Assembly (NCBI RefSeq): GCF_910593725.1
Contig: NZ_OU343031.1
Location: 62,001-126,000, forward strand
Length of the DNA stretch: 64,000 bases
Direction of reading: 5' to 3'
Source: Candidatus Vallotiella hemipterorum
Lineage (GTDB): Bacteria; Pseudomonadota; Gammaproteobacteria; Burkholderiales; Burkholderiaceae
The first letter of the stretch is position 1. Every line of letters begins with the position of its first letter. The notes under the pieces are model-generated. The model was not told the DNA's origin. It did no database searches and saw nothing but the letters and a program-made list of their open reading frames with translations. The position numbers and the translations under genes were made by a program. Shown piece by piece: positions 51,515 to 62,615 of this stretch.

Positions 51515-52441
51515 TCATGCGTAATTCTGCAGTGCACCGCGCATTTTTTTCATCGCACTCACCTCAATTTGGCGGATTCGCTCAGCGGAGACGTTGAACT
51601 CGGCTGCTAGCTCATGCAGCGTCGAGCCGCCTGAGCCGTCGTCCTGCACATGTAGCCAGCGCGCTTCTATGATGCGACGACTACGCGTATCAAGGGATTT
51701 CAAGGCATCAGCTAGACCTTCTGTCTGCATTAAATCGCTCTGGCGTGAGGCAAGCACCGCAGTCGGCTCAGTACGCGAGTCGGCCAGGTAGGCAATCGGT
51801 GCAAATGATTCCTCTCCGTTTTCGAACTGCGATTCGAGCGCGATATCGCCACCAGCTAGCCGCCTTTCCATCTCGGTTACTTCTTCACGTTTGACATTTA
51901 AGTCTTTCGCAAGTCCCGAAATCTCGTCCGGTGTAAATGGTTGAATTCCTCGCTTGTGACTGCGAAGGTTAAAGAACAGTTTACGTTGTGCTTTCGTCGT
52001 CGCAACCTTTACCATTCTCCAGTTACGAAGGATGTATTCGTGGATCTCAGCTTTAATCCAATGAATAGCATAAGACACCAGCCGTACGTTTTGGCGCGGA
52101 TCGAAGCGCTTAACAGCTTTCATCAAACCAATATTTCCTTCTTGGATTAGATCCGCATGAGGTAACCCATAACCCATATAGTTTCGAGCGACTGATACAA
52201 CTAGACGCAGATGCGATAGCACAAGCTTTCGCGCGGCATCTAGATTGTTTTGTTCACGATATTCAGTCGCAAGACGCGTTTCATCAGCCTGCGACAATAG
52301 CGATATACGATTGACGGCCTGAATATAGGAGTCTAGGTTGCCCAACGCACCTGGAAGTATTGGCTTCGCAGAAAGCGACTGCCCCCCTCCCGCTGACACT
52401 AGGCCTGCAGAGGTCTCTAGAGGGGTTATTTTATTGCTCAC
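51515..52441 (-). CDS. rpoH: RNA polymerase sigma-32 (heat-shock) factor
   Basis: Alternative sigma factor for heat-shock promoters. 308 residues: region 2.1-2.4 (HLRLVVSVARNYMGYGLPHADLIQEGNIGLMKAVKRFDP..), the RpoH box QRKLFFNLRSHK (diagnostic), and region 4.2 (TLHELAAEFNVSAERIRQIEVSAMKKMR). The start is GTG 52441 preceded by AAGGAG with seven bases between. Retention of this regulator, when few transcription factors are seen in the window, fits the heavy chaperone dependence of symbionts. Gene order rpoH-cydP is kept; ftsX and ftsE that normally lie upstream are gone. Confidence 0.97.
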   Translation of the reverse strand: MSNKITPLETSAGLVSAGGGQSLSAKPILPGALGNLDSYIQAVNRISLLSQADETRLATEYREQNNLDAARKLVLSHLRLVVSVARNYMGYGLPHADLIQEGNIGLMKAVKRFDPRQNVRLVSYAIHWIKAEIHEYILRNWRMVKVATTKAQRKLFFNLRSHKRGIQPFTPDEISGLAKDLNVKREEVTEMERRLAGGDIALESQFENGEESFAPIAYLADSRTEPTAVLASRQSDLMQTEGLADALKSLDTRSRRIIEARWLHVQDDGSGGSTLHELAAEFNVSAERIRQIEVSAMKKMRGALQNYA

Positions 52442-53184
52442 TCGTATCTCCTTATATAGACAAATTATGTACTGCTATGAAAACGGGGCTTTCAGGCATT
52501 TTAGCATCCAATACTACCTGGGATGCCTTAACTATTAAGTTAATTGGGGCGCGGCAGATTTTATTAACTACGAGTAGATATTCTATCTGGTTGTTGGTAT
52601 TTAACTGTGGGATGCAGGCAGGAGTTTCTTGAAGAGTGTAGCCTGATATCTGGAATATAGCTAATAGGTGCTGTTTATTATTACATATTGCTTAATATTC
52701 TAGGGTTGATGCTAGCCGTGCTAAGGCGCGTCATTCAGCCAATACATAGTGCTTATTCGCTTATATCTATCAAATCTACTATTAGCCACTAGCCTCGCTA
52801 TATAGCACCTAGTTTAGGTGTAAGTATGTAGCGCCTCCTCGGAATCCGAAGGAACTATGAAAATGATAATGTATTGTAAAATAACGAGTACTGTTACTAC
52901 CAGTATCAGGCGGGTTTTAACGAATTATGCAGATAGCTAGAAGTCGCCTACATAAGAAATTAGTGATTAGCTATACACACCGATTCTTGTCTAATTATGC
53001 GGCGTGCAGCACGGTTGTAATACACAGAACTGCAACACTAACTAAGCCGAAACCCCATGTCTTTTTGACAACACATTTTAACTAAACTGATTATACTACG
53101 CTGCATTCATAAGGCATTAGTTATACGCCGAATAAGCATCTATATTACAAATACTAACCCAAAAGTTTACATTGTACTATGCGT
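52442..53184. other. spacer where ftsE/ftsX would sit, about 0.7 kb
   Basis: In Burkholderia ftsE and ftsX lie between ftsY and rpoH (from memory). The gap is shorter than those genes would need (about 1.6 kb) and shows no ABC-ATPase motif, so they were deleted. It must hold the rpoH promoter. Confidence 0.5.
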
Positions 53185-54135
53185 TTACCCGAGCAACGCA
53201 TCAGCAAATTCAGTAGCAATAAAAGGCTGCAAATCTTCAAGTTTCTCGCCAATACCGATGAAATATACTGGTACTGGGTGTTGGCGGGCAATTGCAGCTA
53301 AAATTCCTCCCTTAGCAGTACCATCTAGCTTAGTGATAATGAGTCCGGTTAACCCAAGTGACTCGTCAAACGCTTTTACTTGGGCCAGTGAGTTCTGACC
53401 AGTATTTGCATCAAGTACTAGTAGTATTTCATGAGGAGCACCCTCCATCGCTTTTCCGATTACTCTCTTGACCTTACAAAGCTCCTGCATTAGATGGATC
53501 TGAGTTGGCAAACGTCCAGCGGTATCTGCTATTAGCACGTCTATACCGCGCGAGCGAGAAGCATAGATTGCGTCAAAGATTACTGCAGCAGGGTCAGCGC
53601 TTTCCTGATGGATCACTGCGACATTATTACGCTGGCCCCAGATTATTAACTGCTCACGCGCAGCAGCGCGGAACGTGTCGCCAGACGCTAGCATTACCGA
53701 CTGATTAAATAACTGTAGGTACTTGGTGAGTTTGCCAATACTCGTAGTCTTACCAGCCCCGTTGACACCGGCAATCATTATGACTAGCGGTTGCGCACGA
53801 CCAAGAACTATAGATAGTTCAAGCGGCATAAGTAATTCGATTAACAACCCGCGTAATGCTTGCTTAACCTGTTGTGCATCAGTGATATGTCCGCTGCGGA
53901 CCTTTTGTCGCAGGGCATTAAGTAGATAAGTAGTAGCATCTAGGCCGGTATCAGCCATCAATAATACGGTTTCGAGCTCTTCAAATAGAGCTTCATTACA
54001 CTTCAGACTACTAAAAATTCCTCTTAAGCCTAAGCTGGTTTTGTGCAGACCCGATTTCAACCGTCTCAGCCATGAGCGCTTTGTATCTGGCTCGACAGCA
54101 GAGGGCGGCATAATTTTAATACTTTCTTTGCTCAT
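53185..54135 (-). CDS. ftsY: signal recognition particle receptor FtsY (NG domain)
   Basis: SRP-receptor GTPase that docks translating ribosomes at the membrane. 316 residues comprising the N four-helix domain (from WLRRLKSGLHKTSLGLRGIF, the membrane/SRP-contact helix) and the G domain: GVNGAGKTTSIGKL (P-loop), DTFRAAAREQL, DTAGRLP, TKLDGTAKGG. The conserved start MFSFxKRF of Burkholderia FtsY lies in the same frame at 54531, but TAG at 54151-54153 separates it from this ORF; translation would restart at ATG 54135. The NG part alone is known to be able to support SRP function in E. coli. Confidence 0.95.
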   Translation of the reverse strand: MSKESIKIMPPSAVEPDTKRSWLRRLKSGLHKTSLGLRGIFSSLKCNEALFEELETVLLMADTGLDATTYLLNALRQKVRSGHITDAQQVKQALRGLLIELLMPLELSIVLGRAQPLVIMIAGVNGAGKTTSIGKLTKYLQLFNQSVMLASGDTFRAAAREQLIIWGQRNNVAVIHQESADPAAVIFDAIYASRSRGIDVLIADTAGRLPTQIHLMQELCKVKRVIGKAMEGAPHEILLVLDANTGQNSLAQVKAFDESLGLTGLIITKLDGTAKGGILAAIARQHPVPVYFIGIGEKLEDLQPFIATEFADALLG

Positions 54136-54150
54136 ACTATTGTTAATAAG

Positions 54151-54531
54151 CTACACCGTATCAGTTTTGACGTACACGCCTTGTGATGCTGAGCTGAATG
54201 AGGGTCGGATTGAGACTGCCGAAAAAGGCGCCGAGACTAAATGCTTTGCGGCGCTGAGAGAAGTGCACCCCATCGCACCTTCCACGACCGAACGAACTAA
54301 TAGCGATATAGCGGCTACTATACGCGAAGTAGCGGCTAGAGTTTGTAATGCTGCAGATTCCGATAATATCTCGGACTCTAATAAGATAATCGGGTTCGCT
54401 AACTTAATAAAAGAGGATAGTGGTTCTAGTGTGCTAGGTGTTTGGGGGATCAGAGCGTAGTTTGATATGGGTACGTCTTGCTGTTGGTTGAGTATAGCAC
54501 CATTCTTAAATCGCTTTATAAAACTAAACAT
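54151..54531 (-). pseudogene. ftsY: severed N-terminal A region of ftsY
   Basis: A 126-codon frame starting MFSFIKRFKNG, the N-terminal signature of Burkholderia FtsY, in the same reading frame as the NG ORF and ending in TAG only 15 bases before the NG start codon. The middle is less acidic than an A domain should be, hinting that a frameshift also occurred. Either a decaying A region or a separately translated fragment. Confidence 0.65.
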
Positions 54532-54761
54532 AGTTTACTATAGGACGTATTCGGACATACCTATACTACTAGTAAGGGAGCATAAATAGAGCACTAATTA
54601 TAGTGCTGCCTATTCTAGCAAAGCGCTACATATGTTTCCGAGGTTTACCATTTTTATAGTAAAGTTGCGATCTTTTCGTCTATAGCGCGGGAAGATAGTG
54701 GATAGTTTGCGATGAAATCTCAACCGTTCCCGTACTATAACAGTTTAATTGGATAAAAGCG

Positions 54762-55475
54762 ATGAGCTATATATTCAACGAGCGCAGACGTGTGCCTTTT
54801 GCTAAATCTACTATCCCGAATAAGCGCATTGCGGATTCTCGAGGATCGCGGCATATTAATGTGCGGCGTCATGCACCGCAGCAGGTCCGACTTATTGGCG
54901 GTATCTGGAAGCGTACGCTATTACCGGTTCTCGATCTGGTATCGTTGAGGCCAACGCTAGATATTGTGCGCGAAACCTTATTTAACTGGCTGGGTCAGAA
55001 ACTAGATGGTCTTGTATGCCTAGATCTATTTGCTGGCACTGGGGCACTAGGTTTTGAAGCCGCCTCGCGCGGCGCGCAACGTGTAGTAATGGTTGAGCAC
55101 GATGCGCGTATAATTTTTCAGATAAGCAAGATCCAAAAAAAATTGAATGCGCAATCAATTAAAATAGTACAGGCTGATGCCTTACAATTACTAACCAATC
55201 TAGCCTCTGCAGAGTTTGATATTGCATTTCTTGATCCGCCATTCGATAGCGACCTACTTAGACGTACGTTGCCGTTCGTGTTACCACTAATGGTACCTAG
55301 TGGAACGATCTATATCGAATCTAATACATCATTAGCTGGGATATGGAACACTCAAACGTCACCTGGCTGTTACTCCGCACTTGACTGGTCGTTCATGCAA
55401 GAGTGGTATATCGTACGCTACGGCCGAACCGGAGCAGTGCATTATCATTTGATACGCCGCAAGAGTAGTAAATAA
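54762..55475 (+). CDS. rsmD: 16S rRNA m2G966 methyltransferase
   Basis: Methylates G966 in the 30S P-site region. 237 residues with a basic, poorly conserved N-terminal extension of about 45 residues, then VRLIGGIWKRTLLPV, LRPTLDIVRETLFNWLG, the SAM site CLDLFAGTGALGFEAASRGA, VMVEHD, and catalytic FLDPPF. Followed by coaD as in Burkholderia; the M16 peptidase gene expected between ftsY and rsmD is absent. Confidence 0.94.
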   Translation: MSYIFNERRRVPFAKSTIPNKRIADSRGSRHINVRRHAPQQVRLIGGIWKRTLLPVLDLVSLRPTLDIVRETLFNWLGQKLDGLVCLDLFAGTGALGFEAASRGAQRVVMVEHDARIIFQISKIQKKLNAQSIKIVQADALQLLTNLASAEFDIAFLDPPFDSDLLRRTLPFVLPLMVPSGTIYIESNTSLAGIWNTQTSPGCYSALDWSFMQEWYIVRYGRTGAVHYHLIRRKSSK

Positions 55476-55624
55476 TTCATATCCTCTAAATAAGCTATCT
55501 ATATTTACTGGTGATATAGTTTTGACTACATTATATTATGTTACCGCTGACTATCAGGCGTTATCGTTAAGTGTCAGCATAACTATGCATACAGTACCGC
55601 CATGCCCTTAGAGGGGAAATATTA

Positions 55625-56212
55625 ATGATAGTCGCTGTCTACCCAGGTACTTTCGATCCTCTTACTCGTGGTCACGAAGATCTTGTCCGACGGGCCTCCC
55701 GTATTTTCGATACGCTAGTAGTTGGGGTGGCTAATAACCCAAACAAAAAGCCATTTTTCTTATTGCAGGAGCGCCTAGCAATCGCTCAAGAGGCACTAAG
55801 TCACCATACGAATATAAAAGTGATGAGTTTCTCTGGATTGCTTAAGGACTTTGTTCGTGCTAACAATGCGCGAGTGATCGTGCGAGGCTTGCGTGCAGTA
55901 TCAGACTTCGAATATGAATTTCAGATGGCGGGAATGAATCGCTACCTGCTACCAGACGTTGAAATGATGTTTATGACACCATCCGATCAATACCAATTTA
56001 TTTCGGGCACTATAGTACGAGAAATCGCCCAATTAGGCGGGGATGTTAGTAAGTTCGTATTTCCCTCGGTTGAGAAGTGGCTTAGGAATAAATTTGCTCA
56101 AGCTTCTCACGCTGATACTATCAACCTAAGCCTATTATCGCCTACTAATACTACGGCGACGAGGATTATAGAAGTATCGGAATATACAACATCTAGCTCG
56201 GCGAGCATTTAA
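55625..56212 (+). CDS. coaD: pantetheine-phosphate adenylyltransferase
   Basis: Penultimate step in CoA synthesis. The active-site T/HxGH reads [39 protein letters not shown] and [17 protein letters not shown] are all present. The enzyme normally ends about residue 165; here about 30 further residues (Thr/Ser-rich) follow, possibly from loss of the old stop. GAGGGG nine bases before the ATG is the ribosome site. A perfect hairpin begins right after the stop. Confidence 0.95.
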   Translation: MIVAVYPGTFDPLTRGHEDLVRRASRIFDTLVVGVANNPNKKPFFLLQERLAIAQEALSHHTNIKVMSFSGLLKDFVRANNARVIVRGLRAVSDFEYEFQMAGMNRYLLPDVEMMFMTPSDQYQFISGTIVREIAQLGGDVSKFVFPSVEKWLRNKFAQASHADTINLSLLSPTNTTATRIIEVSEYTTSSSASI

Positions 56213-56500
<288 letters not shown>

Positions 56501-56657
56501 TGGTTTAAAACCCATGATAAGCCCATGGAAAAAGTATCGTAAATTGATTGTAGCCCCAGCGAGCTAGCTACTCACAAGCCTTGAGCTGGCTTTTTAATTT
56601 TTTATATAGCCCCATCCCCTGCTCTATATTTTTTATATCCCTCTATACGTGTTGTAG

Positions 56658-57251
56658 TTATTTCATCATTGCACGAGCACGATCTAACTCTCCTCTAATG
56701 ATTAATGGAATTAGAGCGAGACTTTTATTAATAGCGGTATCGATAATTTTTTTTTCTTCTAAGCTCGGTTTTTTTAAAACAAAATTGATTACATCAAGTT
56801 TAGAATGCGTGAGTTTGCTTTTCTGGATTATGTCTCGTGGATGGCCAATACCGATACGCAGACGCCAATATTGCCAAGTCGATAAATATTCGGCAATGTT
56901 TTTCAGGCCATTATGGCCCCCACTGCTTCCGCCTAACTTTAGTTTAGTAATACCTGGCATTAAATCCAACTCGTCATGAACAACAAGAATAGATTGAGGT
57001 AAAATCTCAAAAAATTGTGCTAACGCTGTCACAGATAACCCAGACTGGTTCATGAATGTGTTGGGTTTCAGCAAGTAAACTTCTTTACCGTCTAGGCTGG
57101 CTTTTATATAGGCGCCGTGGAAACGACGATTGTCATGTAGCTTAACATTTACTTCTTTCGCAAGCTGATCGATAAACCAAAATCCTGCATTATGCCGTGT
57201 AGCCACATACTTGGAGCCTGGATTTCCAATTCCGGTAATTAATTTAATCAT
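56658..57251 (-). CDS. pth: peptidyl-tRNA hydrolase
   Basis: Rescues tRNAs from drop-off peptidyl-tRNA. 197 residues from ATG 57251 (MIKLITGIGNPG, the family start); the frame runs open to 57299 without support. Active-site residues: Asn in GNPG, His in TRHNAGFW, Asp in HDELDLMPG, and Asn in GGHNGLKN. Order pth-rplY-prs is conserved in Burkholderia. Confidence 0.96.
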   Translation of the reverse strand: MIKLITGIGNPGSKYVATRHNAGFWFIDQLAKEVNVKLHDNRRFHGAYIKASLDGKEVYLLKPNTFMNQSGLSVTALAQFFEILPQSILVVHDELDLMPGITKLKLGGSSGGHNGLKNIAEYLSTWQYWRLRIGIGHPRDIIQKSKLTHSKLDVINFVLKKPSLEEKKIIDTAINKSLALIPLIIRGELDRARAMMK

Positions 57252-57431
57252 GAAGGTCTTGCTGTTCATGAATTTATTCAAAAGCTTGCTACCTAGCATA
57301 GGTCTAGCAGAGCTGCTTTATCATTCCAATGACTTCATCATATTTTATTCGTAAATCGAAGGATGAGTCTTATTGTTTGATAGATGTTGATATTGCGCCT
57401 TGTATATGGGTCATAAATATGGGTCATAATA

Positions 57432-58049
57432 TCATGTGACCGGCGCTCCACCTTCTAAAAACTCATCCGCGTTATCTAGCACCATACTAGCAGGTAGGGT
57501 TGTAGAAACAATTACCGGGTTTTCCTGAGCAAAGTGAAGTGTTAGATCGACACCGGACGGTAACTTAACATCTTGTGCATGTAATGATTGGTTTAATTCA
57601 AGGTTGCCTAAATCTACCTCGATAAACTCAGGTAAATTGCTTGGTAAGCACGATGCTTCAATTTCGTTTAACACATGCATAATCACGCCTCCACTGAGCT
57701 TTACTGCAGGTGATACCTCTTGGCTCATATAGTGTAACGGGATCTTTACTGTAATTTTTTTCTTTTCATCAACACGTTGAAAGTCTACATGGAGCACAAG
57801 CCGACGGAACGGATGATACTGAACATCTCGCAGTAGTACTTTTTCAGTCACACCGGCAATTTCGAGATCTAGAATTGATGAATGAAATGCTTCTTTGTTT
57901 ATTGCGTGATACAGCGCATTATGATCTAACTCAATCAACTTCGGTGCAGTACTAGCGCCATATATAATACCCGGCATTTTTCCAGAATTGCGCAGGCGGC
58001 GGCTTGCGCCTGTTCCCTGCTGGCTACGCGCGAAAGCGACTACTTTCAT
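57432..58049 (-). CDS. rplY: 50S ribosomal protein L25/general stress protein Ctc
   Basis: 5S-rRNA-binding protein of the large subunit, long (Ctc/TL5) form with an extra C-terminal beta domain. 205 residues. N-terminal [24 protein letters not shown] and the [22 protein letters not shown] block define it; the C-terminal domain has [27 protein letters not shown] eight bases before the ATG is a modest ribosome site. Confidence 0.95.
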   Translation of the reverse strand: MKVVAFARSQQGTGASRRLRNSGKMPGIIYGASTAPKLIELDHNALYHAINKEAFHSSILDLEIAGVTEKVLLRDVQYHPFRRLVLHVDFQRVDEKKKITVKIPLHYMSQEVSPAVKLSGGVIMHVLNEIEASCLPSNLPEFIEVDLGNLELNQSLHAQDVKLPSGVDLTLHFAQENPVIVSTTLPASMVLDNADEFLEGGAPVT

Positions 58050-58241
58050 ATTATCTCTCTAATAACTGCCTGCGACCATACGGTGGGTCCAGACAAAGTG
58101 CTTAAGTTATTAAACAGGGCTATCTAATTCAAAACGAATCGAGCCAGCCCTGAAATACGCGGCGCGTATTTTTGATTGCACAGCGTGGCCCCTCGGTAGT
58201 CGGCATTTAATGGTAGAATTTCTAAAATGGGGCTACTATTC

Positions 58242-59195
58242 TTAATGCTCGGCAAATAGTGATATTACCGATTCACCGCGGCGAATTCTCGAGAAAGTTT
58301 CAGCAAGTAAGGCAGCGCATGATAGTGTTCGAATCCGTGGGCATTGAAATGCATGCCTGCTTAGCGGAATCGTATCTGTAACGACTAACTCATCCAGTTC
58401 TGATTCTGCAATGCGCTGGATCGCGTTACCAGAGAGTACCGGGTGAGTTGCATACGCAAATACTTTTTTCGTGCCACGCTCTTTTAGTACTTTTGCGGCT
58501 TTGCACAGCGTGCCGGCAGTATCAACCATATCATCCATGATTACGCATGTGCGGCCCTCAACTTCACCAATAATATTCATCACCTTGGAAATATTTGCCT
58601 TTGGGCGGCGTTTATCAATAATTGCCAGATCTGTGTCGAGCTGCTTTGCTAGAGCGCGAGCGCGTACTACGCCACCGACGTCTGGTGATACAACTAGAAG
58701 ATCGTTGTAGGCTTGCTTGCGCAGATCCCCGAGTAGCATCGGCGTTGCATAAATATTATCAACGGGAATATCGAAAAAACCTTGAATCTGATCAGCATGC
58801 AGATCCATAGTGATGATACGTTCAACACCGGCAATTTCTAGCATATTAGCAATAACTTTCGCGGAAATTGCAACGCGTGCTGAGCGCGGTCGACGATCCT
58901 GTCGGGCATAACCAAAATATGGAATAGCTGCCGTGATCCGTCCAGCCGATGCGCGCTTGAGTGCATCGACCATAATCATTAACTCCATTAGGTTATCGTT
59001 CGTCGGCGCACAAGTGGACTGTAAAACAAATACATCTTTACCTCGGACGTTTTCTTGTATCTCGACTTGAATTTCTCCATCCGAGAAGCGGCTAACCATT
59101 GCCTTGCCAAGAAGAATGCCTAAAATTTTGACAACTTCTTGCGCAAGTGATGGATTCGCGTTTCCAGTAAATACCATAAGGCCGTCACTGTTCAT
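58242..59195 (-). CDS. prs: ribose-phosphate pyrophosphokinase
   Basis: Makes PRPP for nucleotides, histidine, tryptophan and NAD. 317 residues from ATG 59195 ([14 protein letters not shown]), which matches the family; the frame opens at 59225. [20 protein letters not shown], the ATP-binding [10 protein letters not shown], the flexible-loop region DKRRPKAN, and the PRPP signature [12 protein letters not shown] are intact. Downstream of tRNA-Gln on the same strand, the conserved Burkholderia arrangement. Confidence 0.97.
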   Translation of the reverse strand: MNSDGLMVFTGNANPSLAQEVVKILGILLGKAMVSRFSDGEIQVEIQENVRGKDVFVLQSTCAPTNDNLMELMIMVDALKRASAGRITAAIPYFGYARQDRRPRSARVAISAKVIANMLEIAGVERIITMDLHADQIQGFFDIPVDNIYATPMLLGDLRKQAYNDLLVVSPDVGGVVRARALAKQLDTDLAIIDKRRPKANISKVMNIIGEVEGRTCVIMDDMVDTAGTLCKAAKVLKERGTKKVFAYATHPVLSGNAIQRIAESELDELVVTDTIPLSRHAFQCPRIRTLSCAALLAETFSRIRRGESVISLFAEH

Positions 59196-59277
59196 CGTAT
59201 ATCTTCTACCCGGTGGGCATTGCATTGAATCGAGTGTATAACACTAAGGTATAAGCCACGCTTACGATATAGATAAT

Positions 59278-59354
59278 TGGCAGGGGAGGAAGGATTCGAA
59301 CCTTCGAATGCCGGAATCAAAATCCGGTGCCTTAACCAACTTGGCGACTCCCCT
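59278..59354 (-). tRNA. tRNA-Gln (anticodon TTG)
   Basis: On the minus strand: acceptor AGGGGAG/CTCCCCT, D-stem GCC/GGC, anticodon stem CCGGA/TCCGG with loop TTTTGAT (anticodon TTG), T-arm GAAGG-TTCGAAT-CCTTC, discriminator G and encoded CCA (59278-59280). Lies between ispE and prs as in other Burkholderia. Confidence 0.97.
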
Positions 59355-59415
59355 ACATAAATCATTTTCTCAACCGAGACTCTGGCACTTGACGTGACGA
59401 AAGTTTTATGAACGA

Positions 59416-60312
59416 TTATGAGGCGAAAGTATATAGCGGATGATAGTCTAAACTTGACACTACTATACTCTCCCAGCCAGAAAGAAGCTTTGCTTGTATT
59501 GCTTCTGACCTGCTAGAAAATGCCGCAAACACGGCAGAACCCGACCCAGTTATACGCGCTGGCCTGATTGCTGACAACCAATCTAATACTCTTGCTACTT
59601 CTACATATTTTTTAACAACAACTTCCTGCATGTCGTTTTGGCCAAAATTATCTGGCCAACTTCCTGTAAGTGTTGCATTGGAATTAGCAATATTCTGCTG
59701 TGCAAGAAAGTCCATAATTTTTATGCGTTTGGTGTCTCTTGTCAACGTCTCAGAGCTGAAAATTTCTGAGGTTAAAATATGCACCGCTGGTTTAACCACT
59801 AGGAATGTACGTGCCGGCAGATGAACTGGCTGCAGTTGCTCGCCTATGCCTTGAGCAAATGCATTTCGCCCAAATATAAAGAACGGAACATCAGCGCCAA
59901 GTTTTAGTGCTAGAGCCTGTAGTATCGTACGCGGTAAATACAGCCGCCATAACCGGTTTAGTGCGAGCAGTGTGGTTGCCGCATCCGAACTGCCTCCGCC
60001 AATTCCCGCTCCTATCGGCAGGCGCTTGTCGATGTATATCTCTACACCATAATGGCAGCCGCTATGATGTTGTAACAGCTTTGCCGCTTGAACACTAAGC
60101 TCAGTCCGTTCTGGAATGCCGTCTAGCGGCTGTAAATAGCGCACTTCTCCATCGTCTCGGCGTCGGAAATGCAGTACATCACCCCAGTCCAGCAACTGAA
60201 ATACTGTCTGCAGTTCGTGGTACCTATCGTCTCGGCGGCTAATCACATGCAAGAAAAGATTAAGTTTCGCTGGGGCTAAACAGTCAAACAGCGTTTCCTC
60301 AGTTTCAATCAT
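59416..60312 (-). CDS. ispE: 4-diphosphocytidyl-2-C-methyl-D-erythritol kinase
   Basis: GHMP kinase of the non-mevalonate isoprenoid pathway. 298 residues from ATG 60312 ([16 protein letters not shown]), the same distance to DCLAPAK as in Burkholderia; the frame starts at a TTG at 60327. Substrate motif [13 protein letters not shown] loop [15 protein letters not shown], catalytic [10 protein letters not shown], and C-terminal [12 protein letters not shown]. lolB, which normally precedes it in the operon, is absent. Confidence 0.95.
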   Translation of the reverse strand: MIETEETLFDCLAPAKLNLFLHVISRRDDRYHELQTVFQLLDWGDVLHFRRRDDGEVRYLQPLDGIPERTELSVQAAKLLQHHSGCHYGVEIYIDKRLPIGAGIGGGSSDAATTLLALNRLWRLYLPRTILQALALKLGADVPFFIFGRNAFAQGIGEQLQPVHLPARTFLVVKPAVHILTSEIFSSETLTRDTKRIKIMDFLAQQNIANSNATLTGSWPDNFGQNDMQEVVVKKYVEVARVLDWLSAIRPARITGSGSAVFAAFSSRSEAIQAKLLSGWESIVVSSLDYHPLYTFAS

Positions 60313-62549
60313 GTAGGTCTTGCTCAATATTCATCTATATTCGGTTTATTAGTTCAGTATTAGTTAGATTGATAATTGTGATACCTGCCGCGTCAGGCAC
60401 CATTACTTGACCCAGCTTTCTGTAACAGTTAGTGTAGTAGCTCAGATATTTAATTTTTAGCCATCCTGCCTGATGCATCTAAAGTGATTAGCATCGTTGG
60501 TTGATGTCAGTGTGAGAAAATATAGGAATACCGATGCTCAAAACTAATACCGAAGTTCTATCTCTAGCAGTAAGAAGCCCAGCGTACTTATCATATTAGC
60601 CCCCTCCCGATATGCTTGACGCCATTTGTTATTTTTTTTAAACAACTAGAGAGGGTCTAATTCCAGTCCGCATACAATTATAGCTAGTGTTTTGCTGAAC
60701 GGGTTCAACAATTTTAGATTGATAGTATAGCCGGTCTTAGCCAATCAAAATTTCTATAAGCGTTTTGCAATTGCCGACTCTAGGATAGAGATAACCTCGA
60801 AGCGTCCATGTTACATGGGCTCTAGATGTAACACTGGTGTTGTCTAAAACTATCTCAGAAGGCTATGCGCGTCGAATAGATAAAAATTAGGATGAGTTCT
60901 CTGCACATACACTAAATAAAAGTAACGAAGCCAACATCGCCTAATGCAACTGGTTATCGATACGGCATAGTTTTTTTGTTTTTGAATGGCGTATATTTGA
61001 TCTTCTCTAAGACCTACCGCACTAACTAAGCTTATTTTAGTCACTTTTTAGTACTTCTTATACGGAAGCGTACTACTAGTTTCTGAATCTGTCTGAAAGT
61101 ATACGCACAACACGGTGCATTCAACGAATTAAATCTATCGCCATAGTCTATTAATCCTAGAGATACTAATCATCACAAAAGTACTATTGTATAGCTACAA
61201 TAATAATCTCTTGATGAGTGTACAGCTCCTATAAGCCACTACTTATAGTGCATAAAGAATAACTAAGTGTATTATAAGCTAGCTCGGTGCTAAGTGACAG
61301 TTAGATAAAATCAGGAAATTTTAATTTACTCCTTTAATTTAAACATGATTGATGCTAGATATAGATATACCTAACCTAGATTATTTTTTAGCTTCTCACC
61401 GCCGAAAAGCGTTGTTATACAGCTGCCACTTAGCGTTTAGCGAGTTTCTTTGATAAGACTAAATTGGCGCGAGTGGTATTTATGCATGTATTAAAGACCC
61501 TCGCTGTTAGCGTTAGCTAGTCATTCTAGCTTTTGTGCCGGTTTTTTCTCCAACTGAGAGAGTAGGGAGGGTAAAGGACTTTTTCTGTTGTACAGTTTAC
61601 AGCGAGTGGCTGATTCGAATAGATAGCAAGCTTGTTTTTCTCGGGGTTTTCCAGACGCACTAACAGTGAGGGTCGGTACTAATAGTGAGTAATCTATTTG
61701 TGTGCATACACTATATCAGTGGAGTTGTACAAAAAACGACGAAATTTTTGCGTCTCACTCTATGCTGGGCGGGCTAACAGCTATTAGCTGAACTCGCTAA
61801 GAATATAATAGCGGCGCTTAATGGATAAGGCTATTAATCAGTAATAGAAGACTCGTCTTTTGCTTATCTAGCATCGGTATGCTAATCAATTTAAGTAAAC
61901 GCCTATATAGTTATTATTTCTTCTTCCATGAAGACTAAAACTTTTATAAGTTTCGATAATATGCCACTGAATTAAGCATATATTACTAGATAAGGCACGC
62001 AGCACGTCGAGATGCGATTGGATTGGGTACTATTTGATTAGGCAGCAACTAGCGCTAGTTGCTCTAGATTAAGTAGGATACACGGGGTAGAAAAGCGCAG
62101 AAAACAGTTGCTATTTAAGCTTGGGAGTAAAGGGTTCCTTATGCACTTATATATGCTTGAACTTCGTAGATTTTGCAAAATTTACCAGTCATTTTCTACC
62201 CGTACTGATCAGATGTAGCTCGTTTAAATATAAGTTAGTAGTCAGACCTAGGGTCGAGCCTTCTGGGCGCGGCTATATAGTCCACCATGGTACTAATCAG
62301 GAGGACGTTTATAAGCGTTAGTAAATAATATAGTGTCTATGTATAGATGCGGTATTTATACATTCGAGGGTCTATTTCAGGCCTTGGTTAGCAGTATATC
62401 GGGAGAAGTTATTTTAGGTGTACATATTTTATTTATAAATAAGCTTTCCTATCTATAACTCACTTGTTTGGCATAGCGCATGAAAAGTATAGCTATCGCT
62501 TATTACCGAAGGCCTTGCCAGATCTAAATCAATCTATTCATAGGGGTAC
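60313..62549. other. gene desert between ispE and mutY, about 2.2 kb
   Basis: In Burkholderia lolB, a TPR-protein gene and mutM lie between ispE and mutY (from memory). None is readable; short frames at 60850-61044 and 62121-62321 have no family resemblance. It must contain the promoters of the divergent flanking genes. Confidence 0.5.
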
Positions 62550-62615
62550 AATATAGAATCGGTTAACTTTGCGCTGCATCTAATCGCATGGCAACGTATT
62601 CATGGACGGCATCAC

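Noticed and set aside
54041-54460. 139-codon plus-strand frame overlapping ftsY
   Set aside because: It is antisense to the ftsY start and its severed A region; the minus strand carries the recognisable FtsY N-terminal signature.
60850-61044. 64-codon minus-strand frame in the ispE-mutY gap
   Set aside because: No lipoprotein signal or LolB-like segment; looks random.
62121-62321. 66-codon frame that could be a mutM end
   Set aside because: No zinc-finger or catalytic motif of MutM is present.
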